Positions 28,401 to 36,677 of a stretch of 62,352 bases of DNA are shown here, piece after piece. A program made the translations under genes and the position numbers. The notes beneath the pieces were generated by a model. It saw only the letters and a program-made list of their open reading frames with translations, had not been told where the DNA came from and made no database searches. How positions within the stretch are numbered: the stretch's first letter is position 1; every line of letters starts with the position of its first letter. This DNA is from a virus: the IMG/VR virus record IMGVR_UViG_3300050821_003061, positions 1-62,352 of that record, one strand, 5' to 3'.

Positions 28401-31400
28401 CAAGCCATCCGCAGCCAGTTAGCGAGCCACGCGGCGAAGCTCATGCACCGAGTCCCACAGTCGGAGCGCCCGGACATGATATTGAGGATCAACCGCTCAA
28501 TGGCGGACTCGGGAATGCTGGACCCCCTAATCGACCCGAAGGCGAACCCGGAGCACTTCGGCCAACAGGCGTTCCTCAACAACATGAGCATCGAGAACCA
28601 TCTGCCGCACCTGAACCTACCGAACATCCTGTGCGCGGAGAACCCGGAGGACATGGCCAACCGCGTCCTACCGAACGACGGCCACCTGGAGTAGAGAACC
28701 GCATTTCGGCTGTCCTTGGCGATCTTGCAAACTATGATGGCAATCGCGTGTACCTATCGACGGTGCGCGCCGCGCTTTCTGACTTGCCACGCGCCGAGCA
28801 AGACGCTGCGATCAAGAGCTATGCGGCCAGCCACGACGTTGGGCTTTATCCAAACGACAATAGGATAACAATTACGCAAGATCAGCGCGACAACGCCGTT
28901 CACATCGGCAATGAGCCTCGACATTTCTTTTTTGTTGGGAACCCACCACCGCCACGCCATGCCGCGCCAGCACGCCAACCGCGCGCGGCTCCGGCGCCCC
29001 CTTCGCAGCCAGAAGCGCCGAAGGAAGCCGAAACCGAAAATCAGGTCGCATACTCGCCAAAGTCCACGGCAGGCACCAAACTTGGCACCCTCGCCCCCCG
29101 CAATATGCGTGACGCTTCTGACGCCGCTCTCGCCAGCGTGGAAAGCCGGCATGGCCCAATCGCCAAATACGTCTCAAGCGAGCTTGGCTACAAAGCCGCC
29201 GATCTTGGCAAGCATTACTCGGCCGAGCAGGTTGACGCTCTCGGCCTCGCAATCGACAACATCGAGCGCGGCGGATCGTTGATCCTCGGCGATCAGACCG
29301 GCATCGGCAAGGGCCGCGTCCTCGCTGGGCTCATTCGGTATGGCCTGCGCAAGCGTATGACGCCGATCTTCGTTACCGAGAAGGCAAACCTCTATGCCGC
29401 CATGTTCGACGACATGACGGACATCGGTATGACGGACATGCTCGGCCGCGAGCCCCGCATTCTACCCACCGACAGCAACTTGAAGCTCCCGATCGGCAGC
29501 CAAGGAACAATTCTGAAAACGCCGGACGGTCCAGAGCAGGAGAAGCAACTTCGCGATGTCGCCGCCAATGGCAAGTTGCCCGATCACGACATGATCATGA
29601 CCACCTACTCGCAAATGCAGACGGTCAAGGGCCAAGACACGGCGCGCCGTGGATTTCTGCGGTTGATGGCACCGAATGCCATCATCCTTTTCGACGAGAG
29701 CCACAATGCCGGCGGCGCGGCAGTCGAGAAGCGCATTGCTAAGGGTAAACCACCGCCGCCGCCAGACCGCGCCGAATTCGCCCGCGAGCTCGTTCAGAAG
29801 GCCAAGGCCGTAGTCTATTCCTCGGCGACCTACGCCAAGCGGCCGGACAGCATGCGGCTCTATTCGAAGACCGACATGCGCTACGCCGTCGCCGACATGA
29901 AGGACCTCGGCGAAGCGATCAAAAAGGGCGGCGTGCCGATGCAGCAAGTCGTTGCATCCGCGCTTGCCGAAAGCGGCCAGTATCTTCGCCGCGAACGATC
30001 CTTCGACGGTATCAAGTACGATATGGAAGTGACGCCGATCGATCGCGCGCTCTACAGCGGGTTCTCCAAGGCGCTGCGGGCGATCAACGATTTCTCGAAG
30101 AAAGCCGGGAAATCCGTCAAAGACATCGACAAGGAAGTCAAGGCCGAGGCGGCAATCGCCGGCCAGGACGCCTCGGTTGGGGCGGCTGGCGCGGAAAGCA
30201 CGAATTTTACCTCCCTCATGCACAACGTTGTCTCGCAGTTCCTGCTCGCCTCGAAGGCGGAGCGCGCGGGCCAGCTTGCGGTCGAGGCGATCAACAGAGG
30301 GGAGAGGCCGGTCATCGCCGTCGCGAACACGCTGGAAAGCTTCGTGTCTGACTATATGGAGCAGACTGGCGCGAAGACCGGCGATCTCATCAGGGCGAGC
30401 TTCGGCGATCTTCTCTCACGCTACCTCGATCGCTCGCGTGTCGTGACGATCAAGAAGCCGTTCGGCGCCGTGACCGACAAGCACACGATGACCGACGAGG
30501 AACTAGGACCCGAAGGGCTGGCGGCCTACCATGCCGCGCAAGCCGTCATCAACGGTCTGGATTTCGGCAAACTCCCGATTTCCCCGATCGACAAAATCCG
30601 CCAGGTGATTTCGCAAGCCGGCCATGCGGTTTCCGAGATCACCGGGCGCAACAATGTGCTCGATTACGGCAAAGGCAACATTCCGCAGATCGGCACGCGA
30701 TCCGGGAAGGAAAGGTCCGTCGCTGGGCGTACGCAGACGGTAAAGGATTTCAATTCAGGAAAGTTGAAAGCGCTAATTCTCAATGAAAGCGGTGCGACCG
30801 GCATATCGCTCCACGACAGCGAGGCGTTCCCGGAAAGCGGACGCGGCCAGCGGGCCATGATCATCGCCCAGGCGCATCCGAACATTGACACGCACATGCA
30901 AATGCTCGGGCGCGTCAACCGCACCGGCCAGGTATCCAAACCGCGCTATGCCCAGCTCGGCGCCGATGTCGCGGCGGAAAAGCGGCCGATGGCCGTGCTC
31001 GCCAAGAAACTCGCCTCCCTCAACGCCAATACGACGGCGAGCGCGAAGAGTGGACTTTCCGGCAAAGGAGCGGTCGATTTCCTGAACCGCTACGGCGATG
31101 AAGTGGTAACGCAGGTCATGCTGGATGACATGCGGGCTCATATCGACATGGGCGAGCCGCTCAAGGAGTCGCTCAGTCCAACAGAACCGATGGAGGACGC
31201 CGCGCGCCGGGCGACCGGCCGCATCGCGTTCCTGGAACCGGATATCCAGGACCGTATCATGGACGCGATCGAGAGCCAGTATAAGGCCAAGATCGACGAT
31301 CTCGACGAGCGCGGAGAAAACGCGCTTGAGGCGAAGCACCTTGACTTACAGGCCAAATACGAGGGTGGCGCGGACATCTCTCAAAAGACCGGCGATAGCC

Positions 31401-32449
31401 CCTTCCAAGACGCCGTGCATGTCGGCACCTACGACGTAAAGAGCGACCGCAAGCCGCCGAAATTCGACGACGTGATGAAATCGGCCTATGCGATGCTCGG
31501 GCGCGAGATCGTTCCGAAATATGCGCCGCTCGAAGCGCTGCAAACGGCTGGCGGGAAGACAGTCTCAGCGATGATGACCCGCGCCGATCAGGCGTTCGCC
31601 GAGTACAAGAGCGCGATGCGAGCGATTACCAAAGACCCGGATATCGCGGCAGAGCAAGCCAATCGATTGGCGGACGGCAGAGAGGCAATGCGGGCCAAGC
31701 TCGCCGTCGTCTATCCTGGCTCAATTTTGCATCTCGACGAGAACGATCAAGTCCCGCTGCCCTATGCGATTGTGATGGTGGTGAAACACGAGGGAAAGGC
31801 GCTCAATCCTTATGCGCCGTCGAGTTGGCAGGCCACGATGGCATTCCCCGGTTACGGCATGAGAACGGTTCCGTTTTCGCAGTTGGGAACGAGGGAAACC
31901 GCCGAACCGGATGCGATGCAGGTAGCGCCAGCATCTATGAAACCGGATGAACTCGCCAAGATGTTCGACAGCTTCAAGAGCGAGCTTCGCGAAAAGCGGG
32001 TGATCGCCACGGGCAATCTACTTACGGCCTTCGATCTCCTACGCCATGCTGGCCAGATCGCGCATTTCACGATGGACGACGGCACGGTTCGCCAGGGCAT
32101 CATTCTCCCGCGCAAGCAGACCTCATTCAAGGACGTTGCCGGCGGGGCCGTCAAGAAACTTCGAGAGCCGAGCGACATCATCAAATTTCTGGAGAAACCC
32201 GGGGGAACCGCGGTTTCCGCGGATGGAGCGATCACGATAAGCCGCCTATATGGCGGCTTTCTTATTTCCGTCGTTGGCGCGCGATCCATAGGCGGAAAAT
32301 ACTTCCTCGATCCCGGCGTTCTTGAGGCGCTAGGCCGTGACGAATTCATCAAACGCGGCAGCGAAATGCGTGCGTCTGCGCCCCCCGACAGAGCCACGGC
32401 TGTCTTCGAGGCCCTGATCAAAGCCGGCGCGAATTTCCAGCAGAAGTAA
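25469..32449 (+). CDS. Giant polyvalent protein: InPase-like, N6-methylase and SBNO-type helicase
   Basis: A 2326-residue protein. The leader DPWAGLANWD (8-17) matches the ejection protein at 21157. An InPase-like domain spans about 338-470 (IENPKGSIRSG...GKDGDHVDIFLG...FDEHKIV). An N6-adenine methylase follows with EPSAGNGA (767-774) and NPPF (832-835). A Strawberry-notch-like SF2 helicase has GDQTGIGKGR (1274-1283), DESH (1409-1412) and MLGRVNRTGQ (about 1812-1821). This is the architecture of phage polyvalent proteins related to P1 DarB, injected with DNA to protect it from host restriction. The Pro/Gly linker at about 974-1075 overlaps another gene. Confidence 0.85.
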   Translation: MTDAAAADPWAGLANWDHPLPPGFEYVDDKNYPPPPRQTSARSVLGAGASGINAGLAGTLGLPVDVANTALRGVGLQTNPAPIMGSAWLRGIERSVGINPDLASDATTAEKIAHAGGYGAAAATVPAAGVGLAGEAGALTGPALETAQAITGAPTATTAGLGAVAGAAGGAAAEAAPKGFETAASLAAQLAAGHGFGKGVSSLTSTPPPSDIEQFLNEADVASARAAGAKTRVEIDEFIRNKEAGTTAALPAPASMVGEGAPANAPHVAEPPQAEAQAPPNIVAPENAPPVAEQAGAAQAGTRQAPVKVQAPDEIEPARNVADTAPSPAQSEAGNYQKGHANFDGLPVTIENPKGSIRSGTDPNGTPWSSVLPADYGYVKGSVGKDGDHVDIFLGDKGPNGKAFVIDQNDPATGKFDEHKIVAGVDNVAEAAQIYHGAFQDGSAPQRIGGITEVPIDQLKTWLASGPVKKPFAKPAPLPEGFVPYTGFEDGTDRPVTATKPAQNIPENITAGLTAEQEAVVTSHLKASGLTQADIGQLWPLGLRPIDIDPQAAAAAKQHEAAGAPPDTAYERAVIEAALADPKVQGINDGEQLPAAPEPIQSSVATAPEPRPPVAGAGPVTLPALGKSPAPGAPETAPTSLTDAAGRQHVLDTSQPSDAIAKHLLEKGSLSREDAAKLTGHNLSDPNQLKAFEENVELGVVKAARHIIRAIAQPEVFDRLVKLYGDQPKLGTRTSTSMRDQAYSTPIPLAYAASRLSGVAPDKTVYEPSAGNGALLIEAHAVDTVANELNPGRLNALKSQGFLAMNKDASKPTTAEAAVKQNDGPFDIVLLNPPFGVRHGEGGAGDRFDLSRFQPGYETGEIDHAIALNSLAAMKPDGRAVLILGGPSPLAKSDEARTKAYGAKAKREFYKTLYDKFNVDGHFTVSGDLYEKQGAGWPVDVITISGAGKSALLYPMMTAPPMLNTWAAVKEKALAEQPSHPQPVSEPRGEAHAPSPTVGAPGHDIEDQPLNGGLGNAGPPNRPEGEPGALRPTGVPQQHEHREPSAAPEPTEHPVRGEPGGHGQPRPTERRPPGVENRISAVLGDLANYDGNRVYLSTVRAALSDLPRAEQDAAIKSYAASHDVGLYPNDNRITITQDQRDNAVHIGNEPRHFFFVGNPPPPRHAAPARQPRAAPAPPSQPEAPKEAETENQVAYSPKSTAGTKLGTLAPRNMRDASDAALASVESRHGPIAKYVSSELGYKAADLGKHYSAEQVDALGLAIDNIERGGSLILGDQTGIGKGRVLAGLIRYGLRKRMTPIFVTEKANLYAAMFDDMTDIGMTDMLGREPRILPTDSNLKLPIGSQGTILKTPDGPEQEKQLRDVAANGKLPDHDMIMTTYSQMQTVKGQDTARRGFLRLMAPNAIILFDESHNAGGAAVEKRIAKGKPPPPPDRAEFARELVQKAKAVVYSSATYAKRPDSMRLYSKTDMRYAVADMKDLGEAIKKGGVPMQQVVASALAESGQYLRRERSFDGIKYDMEVTPIDRALYSGFSKALRAINDFSKKAGKSVKDIDKEVKAEAAIAGQDASVGAAGAESTNFTSLMHNVVSQFLLASKAERAGQLAVEAINRGERPVIAVANTLESFVSDYMEQTGAKTGDLIRASFGDLLSRYLDRSRVVTIKKPFGAVTDKHTMTDEELGPEGLAAYHAAQAVINGLDFGKLPISPIDKIRQVISQAGHAVSEITGRNNVLDYGKGNIPQIGTRSGKERSVAGRTQTVKDFNSGKLKALILNESGATGISLHDSEAFPESGRGQRAMIIAQAHPNIDTHMQMLGRVNRTGQVSKPRYAQLGADVAAEKRPMAVLAKKLASLNANTTASAKSGLSGKGAVDFLNRYGDEVVTQVMLDDMRAHIDMGEPLKESLSPTEPMEDAARRATGRIAFLEPDIQDRIMDAIESQYKAKIDDLDERGENALEAKHLDLQAKYEGGADISQKTGDSPFQDAVHVGTYDVKSDRKPPKFDDVMKSAYAMLGREIVPKYAPLEALQTAGGKTVSAMMTRADQAFAEYKSAMRAITKDPDIAAEQANRLADGREAMRAKLAVVYPGSILHLDENDQVPLPYAIVMVVKHEGKALNPYAPSSWQATMAFPGYGMRTVPFSQLGTRETAEPDAMQVAPASMKPDELAKMFDSFKSELREKRVIATGNLLTAFDLLRHAGQIAHFTMDDGTVRQGIILPRKQTSFKDVAGGAVKKLREPSDIIKFLEKPGGTAVSADGAITISRLYGGFLISVVGARSIGGKYFLDPGVLEALGRDEFIKRGSEMRASAPPDRATAVFEALIKAGANFQQK
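28389..28694 (+). CDS. Probable nested gene inside the polyvalent gene, other frame
   Basis: A 101-residue ORF in the +1 frame with a TTG start. AAGGAG (28376-28381) lies seven bases before it. Of its 101 codons, about 89 end in G or C, like genuine genes here, whereas the polyvalent frame over the same bases has mostly A/T third positions and reads as a Pro/Gly/His-rich linker. The predicted protein has ordinary composition (LASHAAKLMHRVPQSERPDM...NLPNILCAENPEDMA). An overprinted gene is the simplest reading; two compensating frameshifts in the big gene are the alternative. No function is known. Confidence 0.6.
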   Translation: MPSNQAIRSQLASHAAKLMHRVPQSERPDMILRINRSMADSGMLDPLIDPKANPEHFGQQAFLNNMSIENHLPHLNLPNILCAENPEDMANRVLPNDGHLE

Positions 32450-32470
32450 ACGGACCCTAACCCCATCGAG

Positions 32471-32492
32471 AGCCGCCTTCGGGCGGCTTTTT
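32471..32492 (+). terminator. Rho-independent terminator after the polyvalent gene
   Basis: A perfect seven-base stem AGCCGCC/GGCGGCT with a TTCG tetraloop, followed by TTTT. It lies 22 bases after the polyvalent stop and before the tailspike-like gene, ending the long virion operon. Confidence 0.9.
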
Positions 32493-32516
32493 CGCGAGCA
32501 CTGAAAGGATTCCACG

Positions 32517-34361
32517 ATGACCGAAATGATCATGATCTCAACCACGCCGCCACAGGTCGGACAGACCCTTACGGCGACGGGCGGCAGCGGCGGCTATCAG
32601 TGGTACAACGAGGGGTCTGCGATATCCGGCGCGACTTCCGCCACCTATACGCTTCAAAACAGCGATATCGGTTGCCTGATAAGCGTCGAGAGCGCGAGCG
32701 GCGTTTTCAGCTCGCTCGTTGGGCCAGTGCTTGGGTCAACTGTCCGCTACGTCAGCATGACGGATGGGCTCGATACCAACGACGGCACGACCTCGATTCC
32801 CGGGGCTCCACACGGCCCATGGAAAACGCTCGCGCATGTGAATGCGCAAACGTTCGCGGCAGGCACGTCGATCTTGTTCAAGCGCGGCGACACATGGCGC
32901 ACAGATGGGAACGCCGGCAATTCCCTCGGTGCGCAGCTGCGCCCGCCATCGAGTGGCACGGCCGGTAATCCAATCGTATTTGACGCTTATGGGACCGGCG
33001 CAAATCCGATCATCGATGGATCATGGGACGCAAGCCAAACAAGCCAATGGACGCTCACCACGACCTCCAACGTCTGGCAGAGCAATCAACAATTTTCGCC
33101 GGCAACTGGTAACGGGCTTCCCAACAACCAGGCAAACGACGTCGGAAATATCCTTTGGGGGTTTTCTCCTATAGGCGGAACTAATGTTCCACCTGCTTTA
33201 CAAAACGCCAGTTTTGGACAAATGAGGGGAGGAGGAGCAGGCGGAATTTTCTATAAAGCGGGCGACGCTCAGGCAAACATTGGAACGACACAAGGAAATT
33301 GGAATTTCAATACTGATAATTTCAGGGTGCAAATTTATTCAACATCGAACCCTGCCACGGCAATGCCCGGCCTAAGTCTCGCGATCGACACCGCTTGTAT
33401 TTACATCGTCGGACAGAGTTATTTAATATTCCAAAACCTGACCCTGAATAATTGCGGTATGTCGCCGATCATGTCTCAACAAGCCGGGACAACCGGGGCG
33501 AATAATATCATCATCCGTGATTGCGTCATTCAATGGTATGGCGGCGGAAATCAAAATGGCGGCAACATCGTCAGGTTTGGCGACGGTATCGATATCGAGG
33601 GCAGTGCGCAACACTGGCTGATCGAGCGTATTTGGTTTTATCAAGGATGGGATATTTGCGTCGGGCCTCAATGCGGCGGAGCGCATCAGGATGATATCAC
33701 CGTACGCAATTGTGTTTGCACAAAGACCGGTGGGTTCTTTGTTACCTTTATTTTTGGCACTCCAACTACGGTAGGTTTAAAGCTGTATAACAATACATGC
33801 TATTGCGCGCCAGATAGTTGGTCCGTTAATCAAAGATCAAACGGAAATGCAAATAACCTTGGTCTTTTCCTTGGAGCCCTAGCTCAAACCAGCATGATCA
33901 TAGAGAACAATATCTTTGCTGGCATCGGTGGGCAAGGTACGAACCCCGGCTTTGGCATTAATGGCGCGGGAGCACATTGGAGTACAACCGGTAACTATGC
34001 AAATCCGTTCAACTATATGTGGCTAGACTATAATTTCTGGCCGAAAAATACAGAGACCGGCAACTCGCAGCAGATCGCTCTCACCGTACCGGGGGGGGGC
34101 GGGAACTTCAATCTGAAGGATTGGGTCAAGGGCGTTAACACTCCTACCGGGGCGGGAACCTTCACTCCTGCCCTTGAGGTGCACGGCATATTCGATCAAG
34201 ACCCGCTGTACACGAATCAGGGGGCGCTCAATTTCGTTCTTCAAACAGGCTCGCCCTGCCGCAACGCTGGGCTGAACCTCTATAGCGCTGGCGTGGTCTG
34301 GGACATCAACAAGAACCCCCGCCCGGCTACCGGGGCCTTTTCGATGGGCGCGTTCCAATGA
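32517..34361 (+). CDS. Tailspike candidate: Ig-like head and parallel beta-helix
   Basis: A 614-residue protein. Residues 8-72 form an Ig-like module ('PPQVGQTLTATGGSGGYQWY...'). From residue 77, 'RYVSMTDGLDTNDGTT...GPWKTLAHVN' begins a right-handed beta-helix, with many short rungs ('LIFQNLTLNNCGMSP', 'NIIIRDCVIQWYGGG', 'LIERIWFYQGW'). The fold is usual for capsule- or LPS-degrading tailspikes. Asp-rich turns near residue 360 could be catalytic, but this cannot be settled by eye. A ribosome binding site GAAAGGA precedes it. The centre is AT-richer than the flanks. Confidence 0.75.
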   Translation: MTEMIMISTTPPQVGQTLTATGGSGGYQWYNEGSAISGATSATYTLQNSDIGCLISVESASGVFSSLVGPVLGSTVRYVSMTDGLDTNDGTTSIPGAPHGPWKTLAHVNAQTFAAGTSILFKRGDTWRTDGNAGNSLGAQLRPPSSGTAGNPIVFDAYGTGANPIIDGSWDASQTSQWTLTTTSNVWQSNQQFSPATGNGLPNNQANDVGNILWGFSPIGGTNVPPALQNASFGQMRGGGAGGIFYKAGDAQANIGTTQGNWNFNTDNFRVQIYSTSNPATAMPGLSLAIDTACIYIVGQSYLIFQNLTLNNCGMSPIMSQQAGTTGANNIIIRDCVIQWYGGGNQNGGNIVRFGDGIDIEGSAQHWLIERIWFYQGWDICVGPQCGGAHQDDITVRNCVCTKTGGFFVTFIFGTPTTVGLKLYNNTCYCAPDSWSVNQRSNGNANNLGLFLGALAQTSMIIENNIFAGIGGQGTNPGFGINGAGAHWSTTGNYANPFNYMWLDYNFWPKNTETGNSQQIALTVPGGGGNFNLKDWVKGVNTPTGAGTFTPALEVHGIFDQDPLYTNQGALNFVLQTGSPCRNAGLNLYSAGVVWDINKNPRPATGAFSMGAFQ

Positions 34362-34435
34362 CCCGGGAAGAACACTTTCTCCAGTGGATTATCGTTCTTG
34401 ATGCCGCGCTGTTCATCCTTTGGATAGTTACATGA
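34358..34435 (+). CDS. Tiny membrane protein before the lysis gene
   Basis: A 25-residue protein (MTREEHFLQW...) that is nearly all one hydrophobic helix. It overlaps the tailspike stop and the endolysin start by ATGA at both ends. It might influence lysis, given its place, but this is only inference. Confidence 0.55.
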   Translation: MTREEHFLQWIIVLDAALFILWIVT

Positions 34436-35556
34436 CGACGGTCCATGTCACTGCGCCGATGCTCGCGGCGTACAACCATTTCCTTGCAGTCGGCTTCACG
34501 GAAAACGGCGCGGCGGCCCCGGTCGGAAACGGCTGCCAGGAAAGCGGCGAGTTCCTGGTCGCCACAATGTTCCGCGCGCATCCCGACTGGTCCGGCGGTG
34601 TCCCTGAGGCTTTGAAGTCCGGCGGCTTCGAGGAATGGATGGGCGATCGAAAGACCGCCTGCATTGCGTTCATCGGACGGGCGGAAACCCGGCTCGGCGT
34701 CGCCAAGGGATCGCTTTTGAATGATTTAGGAACGCAGTGCGATTTCGTGGTTTACGAACTCCAGACCAACCCGAGATATCTCACCCTCTACAGGCAATTG
34801 ACCACCGGATCGCGGTCGATAACGAACCTTACCGCGAACTTCATGGCGATCTATGAGGTTCCGGCGCTCAGGACCGCCAATTTGGACAATCGGATAGCCC
34901 ATGCCGAGGCGGTGGCGGCGCGGGCGAGAGAAATGAAAGCGGCCGTTCCAGTGCCTCAGCCGCGCGCGCCCGCAACCGTTCCGCAAGCGGCGGCACCGGA
35001 GGCGCCGATACCAGTTCCCACGGCCCCAGCGTCTCCGCCCAGCCTCCCCACGATATCACCGCCCGCGGCCGGCAGGATCACCGCCGTTCTCGACAATCTC
35101 ATGGCGCTGCATACGACCTATCTCGCCGAGCGCGCGTCTATTGACGCGGAAATCGCCATCCTCGAAACAACTATCGCAGATTTTGGAAAATTGCAGGGAG
35201 CGGCGCCGAATCCGATTCCTCCACTTTTGCAGAAACCGGCCGCCAAACCGGCGGTAACACCACAACCACAAGGAAACCCAATAATGAATCCGCAAGTTTT
35301 GGCAACAATTAGGTCCATTCTCCTGGCCTTCGGCGGCGCCGCTGTCAGCAAAGGCGTAATCGATGAATCCACGATGACGAGTTTGGTTGGTGGTGCGACC
35401 GCCGCAGCATCATTTGGATGGTCGTTATGGACCCACAGCACGACCAATACCATCGCCGCGGCTGCTTCTCTGCCGGAGGTCCAAAAGATCGTGACAACTC
35501 CGGCGATCGCTAATTCTCCGAAGTTCGCCGCGAACGACACGGTCGTAGCCCACTAA
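34432..35556 (+). CDS. Endolysin-holin fusion protein
   Basis: A 374-residue protein. Residues 1-165 resemble phage tail lysozyme-type muramidases: 'FTENGAAAPVGNGCQESG' with E37 as likely catalytic acid, then 'GGFEEWMGDRK' and 'ANFMAIYEVPA'. A Pro/Ala linker (170-230) and a helical stretch follow. The last 90 residues ('NPQVLATIRSILLAFGGAAVSKGVID...FGWSLWTH') match Pam3-gp28-type holins. Muramidase and holin are usually separate genes. An internal ATG at 35284 with AGGA upstream may release the holin alone. The start at 34432 overlaps the preceding stop (ATGA). Confidence 0.75.
   Translation: MTTVHVTAPMLAAYNHFLAVGFTENGAAAPVGNGCQESGEFLVATMFRAHPDWSGGVPEALKSGGFEEWMGDRKTACIAFIGRAETRLGVAKGSLLNDLGTQCDFVVYELQTNPRYLTLYRQLTTGSRSITNLTANFMAIYEVPALRTANLDNRIAHAEAVAARAREMKAAVPVPQPRAPATVPQAAAPEAPIPVPTAPASPPSLPTISPPAAGRITAVLDNLMALHTTYLAERASIDAEIAILETTIADFGKLQGAAPNPIPPLLQKPAAKPAVTPQPQGNPIMNPQVLATIRSILLAFGGAAVSKGVIDESTMTSLVGGATAAASFGWSLWTHSTTNTIAAAASLPEVQKIVTTPAIANSPKFAANDTVVAH
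35284..35556 (+). CDS. Possible free holin from an internal start
   Basis: In frame with the endolysin fusion. The ATG (codon 285) is preceded by AGGA at 35271-35274, a nine-base spacing. The product (90 residues, MNPQVLATIRSI...) would be a complete Pam3-gp28-like holin with one or two membrane segments. In-frame nested starts are known for other lysis genes. Proof requires detection of both proteins. Confidence 0.5.
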   Translation: MNPQVLATIRSILLAFGGAAVSKGVIDESTMTSLVGGATAAASFGWSLWTHSTTNTIAAAASLPEVQKIVTTPAIANSPKFAANDTVVAH

Positions 35557-35940
35557 ATGAACGACGAAGACTTCAAACAGACCGTTCTCGATTATTTCGG
35601 GATGGTCGCACCACGGAGGCACGAGGAAATTATGGCTACACTAGCAGATATCAAAGCGCAGAACGAGGCAAACGGCAAAGCACTCGACGGCAAGATCACC
35701 GCAATTGCGGCAGCGCAAGCGGCCCATCACGCGGCGGTCGATAAGGCGCTCGCCGATCTGGCGGCAACCGGCGCGGCAGGTCATTCTGCCGTACTCGATG
35801 AGATCGCCGCCGACAACTCTGCCATGGCGAAGAAGATCGACGCCATCGACGCGCCGACAACGATGGCGGCAATGACGGATGAGATTGTCAAAGCCATTGG
35901 CGCGAACCCGACGCCATCCCTATCCACGCCCCCCGCATGA
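35557..35940 (+). CDS. Helical hypothetical protein in the lysis region
   Basis: A 127-residue Ala-rich, probably coiled-coil protein starting MNDEDFKQTVLDYFG. It directly follows the lysis fusion stop with no gap. No membrane segment is seen, so it is not an obvious spanin. Function unknown. Confidence 0.6.
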   Translation: MNDEDFKQTVLDYFGMVAPRRHEEIMATLADIKAQNEANGKALDGKITAIAAAQAAHHAAVDKALADLAATGAAGHSAVLDEIAADNSAMAKKIDAIDAPTTMAAMTDEIVKAIGANPTPSLSTPPA

Positions 35941-36263
35941 CCACGCCGACTGTCGGCCAGGTCAAAGCGCACGCCGTCACGCTCGCCGCGATGGCGTCCG
36001 CGCTGCTCACGGCTCTGGAGAGCGGGAAATACGCGCCCGAGATCGCCTTGACCGAAAAAGTCCTTGGCGAACTCGGTGTCGTCCTGCCGCCACCAGAGGA
36101 TGCGGAAATGGCACTCAAGGCGTTCTCATTCTTGAATGCCCTGACCGCGCCGCGCGGGCGCATCGTGCCGGATGGACGCGGCGGCGAAGCGAACATTACG
36201 AACAGCCGCGTCATGCCGGACGGGTCTTTTCGCGCTTATGATCCGGCGATCGACGGGACATGA
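35937..36263 (+). CDS. Hypothetical protein in the lysis region
   Basis: A 108-residue protein, helical in the first two thirds and Gly-rich at the end (RGRIVPDGRGGEANITNSRVMPDGS, read in parts). It overlaps the preceding gene by ATGA. No family recognised. Confidence 0.6.
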   Translation: MTTPTVGQVKAHAVTLAAMASALLTALESGKYAPEIALTEKVLGELGVVLPPPEDAEMALKAFSFLNALTAPRGRIVPDGRGGEANITNSRVMPDGSFRAYDPAIDGT

Positions 36264-36278
36264 CAGATGGTGGGCTGA

Positions 36279-36401
36279 ATGACGCAGGTCGATGAGGAAA
36301 TGTGGATGGTCATCCACATCGGGCTCGCCATTATCTACGGCCAAGCGGCTGTTTCGGCGGTTGCCGTTATTGTGATCATTGTCGAGATGGCGTTCTCATG
36401 A
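36279..36401 (+). CDS. Small membrane protein
   Basis: A 40-residue protein with a long hydrophobic segment (IIYGQAAVSAVAVIVIIVEMA). It overlaps the next gene by ATGA. It could be an accessory holin or spanin component given its neighbours. Confidence 0.55.
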   Translation: MTQVDEEMWMVIHIGLAIIYGQAAVSAVAVIVIIVEMAFS

Positions 36402-36667
36402 AAACCAAGATCATGTGGGATGCGCTTGTCGGCGTGGCCGTCGTGCTGATGATTGCGGCGGCGATTATCGCTTTCACGGTGGCCCATGACCCAAAGGGAG
36501 GCGTGCAAGCCCCATGGCGGATGGGCGATTGGGCGACATGCCGCGACGGAATCCAAGTCTATTCGCGCAATCCGCTCTATCCGCTTGAGCCGCCCGCGGA
36601 AGAGCCATGCGTCGGGCACGGTGGCGTGCGGGCTTACGGCATAGGTAAACGCCTGAACGAGAGATAG
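36398..36667 (+). CDS. Small membrane-anchored protein
   Basis: An 89-residue protein with an N-terminal transmembrane helix (residues 8-28) followed by a soluble Pro-rich domain with two Cys residues (TCRDG, EEPCVGHG). An upstream in-frame start is possible, but the ATG at 36398 is coupled to the preceding stop. The layout (in, one span, periplasmic tail) would suit an envelope-disrupting or exclusion protein; neither is shown. Confidence 0.55.
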   Translation: MKTKIMWDALVGVAVVLMIAAAIIAFTVAHDPKGGVQAPWRMGDWATCRDGIQVYSRNPLYPLEPPAEEPCVGHGGVRAYGIGKRLNER

Positions 36668-36677
36668 GAGACTGAAA

